Shown here piece after piece: positions 9,051-18,161 of a stretch of 64,000 nt of DNA; position 1 is the stretch's first letter; every line of letters begins with the position of its first letter. Both the position numbers and the translations under genes were made by a program. The notes below the pieces were generated by a model. That model was given only the letters and a program-made list of their open reading frames with translations, searched no databases and was not told the DNA's origin. The DNA is from Streptomyces clavifer (GTDB taxonomy: Bacteria; Actinomycetota; Actinomycetes; Streptomycetales; Streptomycetaceae): assembly GCA_014651175.1 (NCBI GenBank), contig BMWJ01000002.1, positions 739,479-803,478 of the forward strand, given 5' to 3'.

Positions 9051-9606
9051 TCATGCACCTGAAATGACGGCCTTAAGTCTGTCGGCGAGGGAGTTGAGGA
9101 TCTCGGCGCTCGCGCTGCCCGGACTCGATGTCTTGCGGGGTCATCACCGCGACCCGTCGGGCGACTTCCTCGGCATGCCGGGGGAAGTCACGCAGGGTCT
9201 CCTGCTACTGAGAAGGCTGGATGCCCTCGAACAGGTTCTCCGGTCGGTTGATAGCGGTCATGGGTGTGCCGTCCTTCCTGGACTGCTCCAGTTCGGCGAT
9301 CGTGCGGGAGACGGTGCCGGCCAGAGCGTCGATCCGGTCCCGCTCGGCGAGCAGTCGGCGGTGGTGTCCGCACAGGGCGTCCACCTCATCGATCTGCTCG
9401 GCCAGGATCCGGCCGACCTCGGGCCCTGAGCCCAGTGCCCGCAGGACGAGGATCTGCTGCAGCCGCAGCAGCTGGGGCTCCTCGTAGTAGCGGTGGCCGT
9501 CGGCCCCGATCCTGGCAGGCGGCAGCAGGCCGACCTCGTCGTAATGCCGCAGGGTCCGGGCGGTCATGCCCGGCATACGCGCGACCTCCGCAATCGGCCA
9601 GTCCAT
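9051..9606 (-). pseudogene. Decayed TipA-like MerR regulator
   Basis: The N-terminal MerR domain is intact: MDWPIAEVARMPGMTARTLRHYDEVGLLPPARIG, then GHRYYEEPQLLRLQQILVLRAL, followed by a coiled-coil linker to about residue 120. Reading then meets TAG at 9202-9204 in the context QPSQ-stop-QETL. TipA-like relatives have QPSQY here, so a Tyr codon has become a stop. Beyond it the frame continues (DFPRHAEEVARRVAVMTPQDIE), then a frameshift near 9105-9115 moves to another frame that reads EILNSLADRLKAVI and stops at 9051. Most of the TipAS ligand-binding domain is gone. A truncated 133-residue DNA-binding form could still be made. Confidence 0.75.
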
Positions 9607-9929
9607 CGCCGCCTCCCTCACGTTCGCGTCGCCAAGCCGGTCTCTCCGGCCCTGTTCAGGACGGTAGAAGCTGCCGCAGCGGCAACCGCGTGACCGGACC
9701 CTCACGGTTTCTGCTCTGCGACTACGCGGAGAACGCCCATGGCAGACACAGATCAAGGACGGCTGCTGTCGGAACTCGTGAACAAAGCCACCCGTACTAC
9801 TCGACCTGCTCCGGCGGATTCCCGGTCCCCGTCCGCTGCGGCGCCTTTGGTGACCACCAACCCACCCTGACGCGTGGACGAAAACCATGAGGCCACCTCG
9901 TTGTCGGTGGCGAGCGCTTCAATGGCGGC
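9607..9929. other. Gap between divergent genes, one weak short frame
   Basis: No supported gene. A 43-codon plus-strand frame (ATG 9739 to TGA 9870, GGAGA about 8 bases upstream, beginning MADTDQGRLL) is possible but has no recognisable relatives and ends in low-complexity Pro/Ser/Ala. Confidence 0.3.
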
Positions 9930-11576
9930 ATGAACCTCCACGATGCCGCCCGGCGGCTGCCAGACATCGCTGTGCTCCGTGACCACTGCCGTGGGCTGGC
10001 GGTGTTGCATGCGATCCTCGAGCCGGAGGCTGCTCGCCGGTTCTGCGCTTTCGCCGTCACCGAGGACGGGCCGCAGTCGGCGTGGCTGCGGCACCGGGAC
10101 GGCCGGTGGCTGCGCGTCGACTTCTGCGAGGCCGGGGCGCTGCTGCACTGGCACAAGGAGCCAGGCCAAGGGCGGATCGCAGTACCGGACGACGTCCTGA
10201 AGACACTACGGCCGATCCTGCACGAGGTCCGGTGCGACTGCTTGGCGGACCCGCAGCTGATGGCCGCCGCTCTCTGGAGGGAGAAGGACAGCGATGCCTG
10301 GCGGGCGACGGACGACTCCGCTCCGGGGGCCTCCCCGTCCCTGCTCCGCTGCCTGACCGACCGCTCTCCTGAGAGGGCCCGCCGCTTCGCCACGAAGCGT
10401 TACGGCACGCCCTGCGACCTGGAGGCGGTCCGCCACCTCATCGGCCTCCGGCCGCTGACCGACGCGCTCGTAGCCGGCCTCAACCCCGCCCTCGACCTGA
10501 CCGACCTCGGGCCGGACCTGGCGTCGGCCCAATACCCGCTCACGATGAGGCTTCCGCTCGTGCGCCACCTGTCCACAGTGGGCCCCGGGGCCGCTGCCGA
10601 GCCGTCCAGGCCACGTCTCGCCTCCCCCCTCCAACCGGTCACCACCAGCGTCGTGTCAAGCCTTCAGCCCCACGGGACCGCTCTGCTTGCGCTGGACAGG
10701 CCCCGCCACGACCTCGAACTGTTCCGCCGCCGCGACGCCTCCGGGCTGATCACCACCGCCGTCTTCCGGTACGGGGCCGACCACGACCAGCAGCATTTCA
10801 CCGACCTCGGCGCCGAGGTCGACAGCGACATGGTGGCGATAGGCGGCGGTGCGAGCGCCGTCGACTCACCACACGGCGCACTGCTCACTGCCTCGTACCC
10901 GGCGGACGACGGCTCTGCCTGGCTGGCGTCGTCCAAGGACCACAACGTCCCCCAGCCTCACCGGCTGACCGCCTTCGCCATCGGGATGAAGATCGATGGG
11001 GTCAGCCGTCAGCGACTGGTCGAGGAACTGCTGACCGTTGTTCAAACCCGGAGCCGGCGCGCGGCGCACCCCTACGTGTCCGCCCGGGTCCCACAAGGCC
11101 ACACGCTGATCGGCGGGGGCTTCCGCGTCAACTGGCAGGATCCCCCGAGCGGTGACGCCAATGGCAACCTGGCCACCGCCTCCTTCCCCCGGGCGGGTGG
11201 CGCCTGGACCGTGCGCTCCAAGGACCACCAGATTTCCAGCCCCTGCACCATCGACGCCTTCGCGGTCTGCCTGAAGTCCTCCTTCGTGATCGACGGCGCG
11301 GAGTACACCGTCCGCGCCTGGACGGACTTCACGGAGAGCGAGGGCAGTCCAGTTCCGCATCCATCCGCAGCTCTGCCGCTCTCCCCGTCCGGATACGTCC
11401 TGACCGGCATGGGCGCCGAGGCGCTCCCCACCGAACCCGGCTCCCTGCTCTGGCAGTTGGAACCCACCACGGACGGCACGGCCCCGGGCGTCAGGGCGGG
11501 CGCGAAGCACCACGGGCAGTGGTCGGCGGCCACCCTGTGCGCGTGGGCACTGGGCATCCGGCTGCAGCGGAGCTGA
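9930..11576 (+). CDS. Hypothetical protein with threefold C-terminal GGG-type repeat
   Basis: A 548-residue protein without signal peptide or membrane segment. Residues about 1-200 are a helical region with no family I recognise. The C-terminal half holds three related units of about 55-90 residues. Unit 1 has MVAIGGGASAV then LLTASYP and SSKDHNVPQPH. Unit 2 has TLIGGGFRVNW then LATASFP and RSKDHQISSP. Unit 3, more diverged, has VLTGMGAEALP, then a Trp and AKHHGQWSAATLCAWALG. The repeats look like a beta-rich domain seen in scattered actinobacterial proteins. The start ATG at 9930 has no strong ribosome binding site. Function unknown. Confidence 0.65.
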   Translation: MNLHDAARRLPDIAVLRDHCRGLAVLHAILEPEAARRFCAFAVTEDGPQSAWLRHRDGRWLRVDFCEAGALLHWHKEPGQGRIAVPDDVLKTLRPILHEVRCDCLADPQLMAAALWREKDSDAWRATDDSAPGASPSLLRCLTDRSPERARRFATKRYGTPCDLEAVRHLIGLRPLTDALVAGLNPALDLTDLGPDLASAQYPLTMRLPLVRHLSTVGPGAAAEPSRPRLASPLQPVTTSVVSSLQPHGTALLALDRPRHDLELFRRRDASGLITTAVFRYGADHDQQHFTDLGAEVDSDMVAIGGGASAVDSPHGALLTASYPADDGSAWLASSKDHNVPQPHRLTAFAIGMKIDGVSRQRLVEELLTVVQTRSRRAAHPYVSARVPQGHTLIGGGFRVNWQDPPSGDANGNLATASFPRAGGAWTVRSKDHQISSPCTIDAFAVCLKSSFVIDGAEYTVRAWTDFTESEGSPVPHPSAALPLSPSGYVLTGMGAEALPTEPGSLLWQLEPTTDGTAPGVRAGAKHHGQWSAATLCAWALGIRLQRS

Positions 11577-11715
11577 CCACCGGCCCCACCCCAGGCGTTT
11601 CCTCACAGGTCCGTTCAGCCGAGGACATGGGCGATGAAGGGCCGGTCCACCTCCGCTCGCGCGGAGAGCACACCGGGCATGCGGGGCGCGTCGGCCGGGC
11701 CTTTGATGTATGGGC

Positions 11716-11869
11716 CTCGCCAGATGTGGAAGCGCCGTTCCTGCGGCAACGGAGCCCACGGTCCGCGCGTCCACGACTGGGCGAGGGCCGAGGTCCGGCC
11801 CTGGCACCGCGAAGACCGCCGACACTGGGTGATCGTCAGCCGCAGCGTCAACTGCCCACCCACCGCCGA
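11716..11869 (+). mobile_element. Remnant resembling an IS701-type transposase C-terminal region
   Basis: In a plus-strand frame the translation reads SCGNGAHGPRVHDWARAEVR, then PWHREDRRHWVIVSRSV. This resembles the GxHGPRxYDWA...RHWVLxRRS pattern of IS701-like transposases. Neither a start nor the catalytic core is present, and the fragment runs into the convergent VOC gene. The rest of the 309-base gap holds nothing else I can support. Confidence 0.4.
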
Positions 11870-11885
11870 CTACACGACGTTGGTA

Positions 11886-12686
11886 CTAGCTCTCGGCCGG
11901 GGTGAGTACCACGAAGTCCGCGTCGAAGGGGTCGAGACAGACGGCCATGCGGCCGACGCCCTCCGCGTCCTCCGGCCCCATCTGCACGCTGCCGCCGTTC
12001 TCGGTGACCGCGGCCACCGCGGCGTCGCAGTCGGTGACGTTGAAGACCGGGTGCCAGTACGGGCGTCCGCCCGCCAGGGCGAGGCCCTCCTTGCCGACCT
12101 CCATCAGGCCGCCGTGCATCCGCTCCTCGGGCAGCCCGGACGGGGTGATCAGGGTGTACGTGCCCTCGCCGCCCGGCATCTCCATGTCGCTGAACCGCCA
12201 GCCCAGGACACCGCCGTAGAACTCCTTCGCGGCGCCCGCGTCGCTCGTGTACAGCTCGGTCCAGGAGAGCGAGCCCGGCTTGTCCACCAGGCCGACGCCC
12301 TTGCTCTCGCCCGGCTGCCAGACGGCGAACTGGCCGCCCAGCGGATCGCTGTACTGCGCCATGCGGCCCCACTGCTCGAGGTCCATCGGCGGCACCCGCA
12401 CCGTGCCGCCTGCGCTCTCCACCGCCCGGGTCGTGGCATCCGCGTCGACGACGCTGTAGTAGATCATCCAGGCCGGGCGGGCGCCCTGCTCGGTGATCTT
12501 TCCGAGGCCGGCGACCATCTTGCCGTCCTTGTTGAACATCCCGCCTTCCCCCTCCTCCCCGTCGTCCCCCATGGGCTCGTAGTCCCAGCCCAGGACCGCG
12601 CCGTAGAAGGCGGCCGCGGCCCGGACGTCGAGGGTGCCGAGGTCGAGCATGCAGGGTGAGCCGGGGGCGAAGGCAGTGGTGATCAC
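11886..12686 (-). CDS. VOC family protein (two glyoxalase/bleomycin-resistance domains)
   Basis: A 266-residue protein built of two vicinal-oxygen-chelate domains. The first (about 8-125) has MLDLGTLDVRAAAAFYGAVLGWDYEP and DPLGGQFAVWQPGE; the second (about 138-262) has SWTELYTSDAGAAKEFYGGVLGWRFSD and DPFDADFVVLTPAE. These proteins bind or convert small hydrophobic metabolites, sometimes as resistance proteins; no substrate can be named. The start is GTG at 12686 (reading V-ITTAFAPGS), with AAAGGAC seven bases upstream. Confidence 0.88.
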   Translation of the reverse strand: MITTAFAPGSPCMLDLGTLDVRAAAAFYGAVLGWDYEPMGDDGEEGEGGMFNKDGKMVAGLGKITEQGARPAWMIYYSVVDADATTRAVESAGGTVRVPPMDLEQWGRMAQYSDPLGGQFAVWQPGESKGVGLVDKPGSLSWTELYTSDAGAAKEFYGGVLGWRFSDMEMPGGEGTYTLITPSGLPEERMHGGLMEVGKEGLALAGGRPYWHPVFNVTDCDAAVAAVTENGGSVQMGPEDAEGVGRMAVCLDPFDADFVVLTPAES

Positions 12687-12780
12687 GGCGATGTCCTTTC
12701 GCTGGTTCCCATGGGACTCAGCCTGCCACCCGGCGCTGACACCCGCCCTCCGGCTTCGCCGTCCGGGCGTCGCGGGCCGG

Positions 12781-13020
12781 CTACTCCTTGTCCGCCGCCC
12801 CGCGCTTCGTGAACGGCAGGACGAGCCGTGAGGGGTGGGCCGCGTCACGGTAGATCTTGTGGGTGACGGGGCGGCCCACCGGCAGGTGGAAGGCGTTCGG
12901 CGGCAGCAGCGCGTTGTGCGCGTCGGCCAGTGGCTCGTTGTCGGAGAGCTCCACGACCAGCTTGTGGCCCGGCAGAAACGTCGCCGCGAACGGGTAGCCG
13001 CGCCGACAGCGCGGAGCTGA
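12781..13020 (-). pseudogene. C-terminal fragment of a CocE/NonD (PepX C-domain) hydrolase
   Basis: About 75 residues match the end of the PepX C-terminal jelly-roll: ATFLPGHKLVVELSDNEPLADAHNALLPP, then FHLPVGRPVTHKIYRDAAHPSRLVLPF. The alpha/beta-hydrolase domain with the catalytic triad is missing, because the frame upstream is unrelated sequence next to the permease gene. It is a leftover of a much larger gene. Confidence 0.7.
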
Positions 13021-13206
13021 GCGCGTGGTCGCGGGGTGCGGGCAGCCTCGGAACGGCCCCATCAGCCGCTACGTCCACCCCCAGCTCGTCCAGTTGCGGT
13101 GCCGCAGCGATCGTCTGCGCGGTGTGAGCACTGCAAACGGGGCTTTGATGCGACTTCTTGCCCGCGCCAGCGGGGTCGACGGGGGAAGCCGCTTTACGCT
13201 CGCGCC

Positions 13207-15258
13207 GTGCCGACGGCCATCAAGATCCTCAAGCGCCTGGTCATCGGGCGTGCCCGGCGGAGTGAGGAACTGGGTGAGACGCTGCTGCCCAAGCGGCTGG
13301 CTCTGCCGATCTTCGCGTCCGACCCGCTTTCCTCCGTGGCCTACGCCACGCAGGAGATCCTGCTGGTCCTCACCCTGGGAGGGCTGGCGTACCTGCACTT
13401 CACCCCGTGGATCGGGGCCGCGGTCGTCGCGCTGATGACGGTGGTGGTGCTCTCCTACCGGCAGGTCGTCCACGCCTACCCGAGTGGCGGAGGATCGTAC
13501 GCCGTCGTCTCGACCAATCTCGGCCCCTCCGCAGGTCTGGTGGTCGGGGCCTCCCTGCTGGTCGACTACGTCATGACCGTGGCGGTCTCCGTGGCCTCCG
13601 GAGTGGACAACATCATCTCCGCCGTGCCTTCCCTGGCCGACTACCGCGTGCTGATGGCGCTGTGCTTCGTGGCGCTGCTCACCGCACTGAACCTTCGGGG
13701 CCTGCGCGAGTCCGGCCGGTTGTTCGCCGCTCCCACCTATCTCTTCATCGGCGGGATGCTGATCATGATCGGCACCGGGCTGCTGCGCTACCTTCTGGGC
13801 GATGCCCCGGTCGCCGAGAGCTCCCGGTACGGCATCACACCCCAGGAGGCCGACCTGGATCTGGCCGGACTCGCACTGGTCATGCTGGTGCTCCGCGCGT
13901 TCTCCAGCGGCTGCACGGCGCTGACGGGCGTGGAGGCCATCTCCAACGGAGTGCCCGCGTTCCGCAGGCCCAAGTCGCAGAACGCCGCGAACACACTGGC
14001 CGCCATGGGCATCATCGCCGTCATCCTGTTCGTCGGTGTGACCACGCTCGCGATCGTCGCCAAGGTGCACATCGCCGACGACCCCTGCCGACTGACCGGA
14101 CTGCCCGACTGCGCCGGTCACACCCAGCGCACCGTCATCGCGCAGCTTGCCGCGGCTGTCTTCGGCGGGGCGGACAGCTTCGGCTTCTTCTACCTCCAGG
14201 CAGTCACGGCCCTGATCCTGATCCTGGCGGCGAACACCGCCTTCAACGGCTTCCCCCTGCTCTCCTCGATCCTCGCCCAGGACAGCTACCTTCCGCGCCA
14301 GCTGCACAATCGAGGCGACCGGCTCGTTTTCAGCAACGGCATCATCGCCCTGGCAGTGGTGGCCGGGCTCCTCCTGTACGGCTTCAAGGCCAACGTCACC
14401 AGCCTGATCCACCTCTACATCCTCGGTGTGTTCACTTCCTTCACCCTCTCCCAGACCGGCATGATCCGGCACTGGAACCGGGCGCTGCACAACGAGACCG
14501 ACCCCGCTCAGCGCCGCCGTCACCACCTGGCCCGTGCGGTCAACTCCACCGGCGCCGCCGTCACCGGACTCGTCCTGGTCATCGTGCTGGTCACCAAATT
14601 CACCCAGGGTGCGTGGCTGGCCGTCGTCGCCGCCACCGTGCTGTGGCTGATGATGCGGGGCATCCGCCGGCAGTACGACAGGACCACCACCGAGCTCGCC
14701 GTGACCGACCCACGGCAGGACAGCGTCCCGCCCACCCGGGTCCTGGCCATCGTGCTCGTCTCCACCCTCAACAAACCGACCCTGCGAGCCCTCGACTACG
14801 CCCGCGCCTTCCGGCCCGACCACCTCGAAGCACTCACCGTCGCCGTCGACCAGGAGTCTCTGTCCACACTGCTCGGGCAGTGGAACGACTTCGACATCCA
14901 GGTGCCGCTCAAAGTGCTCCGGTCCCCCTACCGCGAAATCACCAGACCGGCGGTGGCCTACGTACGCTCCGTCCGCCGCGACGGCCCCCATGACCTCGTC
15001 GCCGTCTTCATCCCCGAATACGTCGTCGGCCACTGGTGGGAGAACTTCCTCCACAACCAGACCGCCCTCTGGCTCAAGAGCCGTCTGCTCCTCACCCCCG
15101 GCGTGACCGTGACCAGCGTCCCCTGGCAGCTGTCCTCCGCCACCGGCACCCACCGGCCCATCGCCCGCGCCCCCGGCTCGGTCCGCCGCGGCGAGCCCCC
15201 CAACACGGTCGGCCACACCGCACTGCACACCACGCCACAAGACCCCGACACGGACTGA
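13207..15258 (+). CDS. APC superfamily permease of the KimA (YdaO) potassium-importer type
   Basis: A 683-residue protein with about 12 transmembrane segments and a C-terminal soluble domain of about 170 residues. Residue patterns match KimA of Bacillus: LPIFASDPLSSVAYATQEILL, YRQVVHAYPSGGGSYAV, ASLLVDYVMTVAVSVASG, RAFSSGCTALTGVEAISNG, GDRLVFSNGII and FTSFTLSQTGM. The C-terminal domain has VSTLNKPTLRALDYARAF and FLHNQTALWLKSRLLL, as in KimA. Bacillus KimA is a proton-coupled K+ importer controlled by c-di-AMP. The GTG start at 13207 was chosen because homology begins there. I saw no ydaO-type riboswitch in the 140 bases upstream. Confidence 0.85.
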   Translation: MPTAIKILKRLVIGRARRSEELGETLLPKRLALPIFASDPLSSVAYATQEILLVLTLGGLAYLHFTPWIGAAVVALMTVVVLSYRQVVHAYPSGGGSYAVVSTNLGPSAGLVVGASLLVDYVMTVAVSVASGVDNIISAVPSLADYRVLMALCFVALLTALNLRGLRESGRLFAAPTYLFIGGMLIMIGTGLLRYLLGDAPVAESSRYGITPQEADLDLAGLALVMLVLRAFSSGCTALTGVEAISNGVPAFRRPKSQNAANTLAAMGIIAVILFVGVTTLAIVAKVHIADDPCRLTGLPDCAGHTQRTVIAQLAAAVFGGADSFGFFYLQAVTALILILAANTAFNGFPLLSSILAQDSYLPRQLHNRGDRLVFSNGIIALAVVAGLLLYGFKANVTSLIHLYILGVFTSFTLSQTGMIRHWNRALHNETDPAQRRRHHLARAVNSTGAAVTGLVLVIVLVTKFTQGAWLAVVAATVLWLMMRGIRRQYDRTTTELAVTDPRQDSVPPTRVLAIVLVSTLNKPTLRALDYARAFRPDHLEALTVAVDQESLSTLLGQWNDFDIQVPLKVLRSPYREITRPAVAYVRSVRRDGPHDLVAVFIPEYVVGHWWENFLHNQTALWLKSRLLLTPGVTVTSVPWQLSSATGTHRPIARAPGSVRRGEPPNTVGHTALHTTPQDPDTD

Positions 15259-15512
15259 CGACGCGAACCCGGCCGAAGCCACCCCCGCTGCCGGTCGAGT
15301 TCGCCCGTGCTCGGCCGGCCGCCGCACGTGGTGGGCGGCCTGCCAGGCCTTCGAGCACCGCCGACCGCCGACGCCCGGACCCGCCCCCGGCTTCAGCACG
15401 CTGCATCCGAGAAGCCGGGCGTCTCCCACCGTTGGGGCGACGTGTCGAAGCGGATCGCGGGCGAGCACCGGACGACGATCGTGCCGCCGTCGCGCAGGAG
15501 GCGGACGCGAAC

Positions 15513-16121
15513 TCAGCCGGCGGCGGCTTGGGCGCGGCGGGCGTAGGCGCGGGCGGCGCGGGCTCGGTCGCCACAACGGACCGAGCACCAGTGGCGGCGG
15601 CCGGCACGGAGCAGGTAGCGGTTGCAGGGGGTGGAGGCGCAGGCCGTCAGCCGTTCGACGTCGGGTCCGGTGAGCAGGTCGGCGGCGTCGGCGGCGAGGA
15701 TGCCGAGAGCCTGGTCGACGATCTGGTCGATGGGGTGCGGGGCGGTGCGGTGCATGCCGCGGACCGAGTCCCAGCCGAGCGGGGAGGCGGTGGGGACCCG
15801 GGTGAGGGCGTCGTTGACGGCGGCCAGCGCGGTGGCGGGAGCCGGATGGCCGCCGACCTGGGCGGCGAGCAGGGCGCGTACCTGTTCGCGCAGGGAGCGC
15901 AGGCGTGCCGCACAGATCTCCTGCATACCGGCGTCCGCGGGGGCCAGGCCGTGGTCGACCAGCCACTGGTTGGCGCCCGCCGGGGTGCCCAACGCATCGA
16001 GGAACTGGCCGCCGCGCAGGGCGATGGCGCTGTTGGCGAGGTCGAGCGCGGGGTATTCCTCAGCGCCCGGCGCCGGCGGCAGCCCGGGATCGGCAGTGTC
16101 GGCAGTTGCAGTCTCACTCAC
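15513..16121 (-). CDS. CGNR zinc finger (ABATE domain) transcriptional regulator
   Basis: A 202-residue protein. The N-terminal part has the stress-induced ABATE pattern (YPALDLANSAIALRGGQFLDALGTPAGANQWLVDHGL). The C-terminal CGNR-type zinc finger reads RLTACASTPCNRYLLRAGRRHWCSVRCGDRARAARAYARR, where the Cys pairs bind zinc and the basic tail binds DNA. In this copy the consensus CGNR is CGDR. The start is taken as GTG 16121; an ATG at 16148 is an alternative. The gene is divergent from the MBL-fold hydrolase gene 86 bases away, which is the likely target. Confidence 0.85.
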   Translation of the reverse strand: MSETATADTADPGLPPAPGAEEYPALDLANSAIALRGGQFLDALGTPAGANQWLVDHGLAPADAGMQEICAARLRSLREQVRALLAAQVGGHPAPATALAAVNDALTRVPTASPLGWDSVRGMHRTAPHPIDQIVDQALGILAADAADLLTGPDVERLTACASTPCNRYLLRAGRRHWCSVRCGDRARAARAYARRAQAAAG

Positions 16122-16207
16122 ACCTCTCACGTTATAGCTTGCCTTCATCCATGACAACACCCTATGGTCACGGATATAAGCCAATCCATCCGTGAGGAGA
16201 TTTCGTC

Positions 16208-16975
16208 ATGACTGCAACCGGCGCATCCAGTGAGCAGGTCCCCGTCCGTGTCTTCGGCGGTCCGACCGCACTCATCGAGTACGGCGGGCTGCGGTTCCTG
16301 ACCGACCCGACCTTCGACGCCCCCGGCACCTATCCCTCGGGGCTGGCCAAGACCGCGCCCGCCTCCGCCGCGCCGGCCGACCTGGGCCGCATCGATGTGG
16401 TGCTCCTGTCGCACGACGAGCACGACGACAACCTCGACGCCTCGGGCCGCACCCTGCTCGCCGACGTACCCCTGACCCTGACCACGCCCAGCGGCGCGGG
16501 CCGACTGGGCCCCACCGCACGCCCGCTGAAGGACTGGGAGTCCATCGAGCTGGACCGCCCCGGCGGCGGCACGATCACCGTCACCGGCGTCCCGGCCCTG
16601 CACGGTCCCGGAGCACGCGCCGACCTCGAACCAGTCGTCGGCGAGGTCGTCGGCTTCGTCCTGACCGGTGACGGCCTGCCCACCGTCTACGTCAGCGGCG
16701 ACAACGCCCAGCTCTCCCTGGTGCGCGAGATCGCCGACCGCTTCGGCCCGGTGGACACCGCCGTGCTGTTCGCCGGCGCGGTCCGCATTCCCGTCCTGGA
16801 CGGCGCGCTGCTCACTCTCGACAGCGCTCAGGCCGCGGAGGCCGCCCGCATCCTGGGCGCCCGCCGCATCGTGCCCGTCCACTTCGACAGCTGGGCCCAC
16901 TTCACCGAGGGCCGCGAGCAGCTCGTGGACGCCTTCACCACCGCCGGACTGATCGACCGCGTGGAGCTGGCCTGA
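16208..16975 (+). CDS. MBL fold metallo-hydrolase
   Basis: A 255-residue protein of the UlaG-like branch of the metallo-beta-lactamase fold. Motifs are ALIEYGGLRFLTDPTFDAPG, VLLSHDEHDDNLDASGR, PALHGPG, VYVSGDNA and RRIVPVHFDSWAHF. The metal motif has the SHDxHxDNLD form instead of the usual HxHxDH; this variant recurs in a subgroup of actinobacterial members, so it is not necessarily inactive. The start has GAGGAG eight bases upstream. Divergent control by the CGNR regulator is likely. Substrate unknown. Confidence 0.9.
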   Translation: MTATGASSEQVPVRVFGGPTALIEYGGLRFLTDPTFDAPGTYPSGLAKTAPASAAPADLGRIDVVLLSHDEHDDNLDASGRTLLADVPLTLTTPSGAGRLGPTARPLKDWESIELDRPGGGTITVTGVPALHGPGARADLEPVVGEVVGFVLTGDGLPTVYVSGDNAQLSLVREIADRFGPVDTAVLFAGAVRIPVLDGALLTLDSAQAAEAARILGARRIVPVHFDSWAHFTEGREQLVDAFTTAGLIDRVELA

Positions 16976-17207
16976 CCCCGGACACCCGGCCCCTGCGGTG
17001 CGACACGGGAGCACCGCGGCGGCCCGTCCTCTGGCCCGGACATCCCGTACCGGGCGCGCGCACCGCAGAGGGAATCCCCCGTGAACGGGCCGATCACGGG
17101 CATAGCCCGTGGAGCTGAGGCGACGTGCGGTCCGGTCCCGGCTCTGCTCGATTGTCCGCTTCTCCCGGGGGTAGCAGCGGAGCACTGGCCGAGGAGAGGA
17201 GCTTGTG

Positions 17208-17702
17208 ATGTCCGAAGCACGTGACGTGGTGGCCGTGATCCTCGAGGACCACCGCACCATGGAGGAGTTGCTGCGGCGGATGCGCAGCGTCGAGGAGGAC
17301 CGGGGAGCGGCTCGCAAGGACTTCGCGGCGCTCCTGATCGCTCACGGCGAGGCCGAGGAGGCTGAGGTCTACCCCGCGCTCAAGCGGTTCCAGAACGTGG
17401 ACGCCGAGGAGATCGAGCACGGAGAGGAGGAGCACCACGAGGGCAACGAGGCGCTCCTCGCCCTGCTGGAAGTGGAGGACGTCGGCTCCGACGAGTGGGA
17501 CGAGAAGCTGGAGGAGCTCGCGACGGCCATCACGCACCACATCGACGAGGAGGAGCGCACGATTCTCAACGGAGCGCGGGAGAACGTGCCGGACGAACGC
17601 CGCGCCGAACTCGGCGAGGTCTTCCTCCGCGACCGGGCGAAGCACCTGAAGGCCGACTGCGGGAGCATCGACAGCGTCCGCGCGGTGGTCCGGGCGCACT
17701 GA
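17208..17702 (+). CDS. Hemerythrin HHE domain-containing protein
   Basis: A 164-residue acidic four-helix protein. His and acidic ligands of a diiron hemerythrin site are visible: ILEDHRTMEELLRRM, LIAHGEAEEAEVYPAL, IEHGEEEHHEGNEALL and THHIDEEERTIL. Such proteins sense or bind O2, NO or iron and are common near stress genes. A strong Shine-Dalgarno (GAGGAGAGGAG) precedes overlapping starts GTG 17205 and ATG 17208; ATG is preferred. The gene is alone but belongs to the stress-gene neighbourhood. Confidence 0.92.
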   Translation: MSEARDVVAVILEDHRTMEELLRRMRSVEEDRGAARKDFAALLIAHGEAEEAEVYPALKRFQNVDAEEIEHGEEEHHEGNEALLALLEVEDVGSDEWDEKLEELATAITHHIDEEERTILNGARENVPDERRAELGEVFLRDRAKHLKADCGSIDSVRAVVRAH

Positions 17703-18161
17703 CCCTCCAGCACGTACGCGGGCACCCGTCCCGCCGGACCGGCCGGATCGGGTGCCGCCTGCTGACCCCACGCCACGCCTGTGCACGGCACTCCGCGCGG
17801 CGCAGAGCGTCGGTTCGCGGCGCACAGCGCAGGTTCACGTGACAGCGCCGGGGCGGCACCGACCGCCCCGGTAGGCGGGACGTGGCCTCGTCGGCCGAAG
17901 AAGCGGAGCGATGCGCGGCTTCCCCTCCGCGCTCCCCCTCCTCGCCCCTCCCGCCTCGTACGCCACCCGTCGGCGGCGACATCTGTCAGCGCGAGTTGAC
18001 TTCCGCGTCTAGTGCAGACTCACTAGACCGGCGCTGATGTACTCGCACCACGAGGTATTGAGGCGACAGCTGACGACAGGTGGCCCCTCAAAAGGAAGGG
18101 CTCGTCGGACCGTTCTGCGCGGATGCGCGCCGCACGTGAGCGCGACGGGGTGCGGGACGCC
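17703..18161. other. Gap with a promoter-operator-like sequence
   Basis: Nothing codes convincingly in 459 bases. Near the right end TTGACT (17996-18001) is followed by an 8-bp inverted repeat described separately, then about 130 bases to the STAS gene. Confidence 0.45.
17996..18028 (+). promoter_or_regulatory. Promoter -35-like box next to an inverted-repeat operator
   Basis: TTGACT at 17996-18001 is a good -35 candidate. GTCTAGTG (18007-18014) and CACTAGAC (18021-18028) form a perfect 8-bp inverted repeat with a 6-base spacer, placed where a repressor would block RNA polymerase. It could control the STAS and response-regulator genes. Confidence 0.4.

Noticed and set aside
13063-13206. c-di-AMP (ydaO-type) riboswitch before the KimA-like gene
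   Set aside because: The gap is only about 140 bases and the conserved riboswitch segments were not recognised.
13069-15966. Very long open frame (965 codons) on the minus strand across the permease gene
   Set aside because: It is antisense to the KimA-like gene, lacks any domain pattern and results from high GC content.
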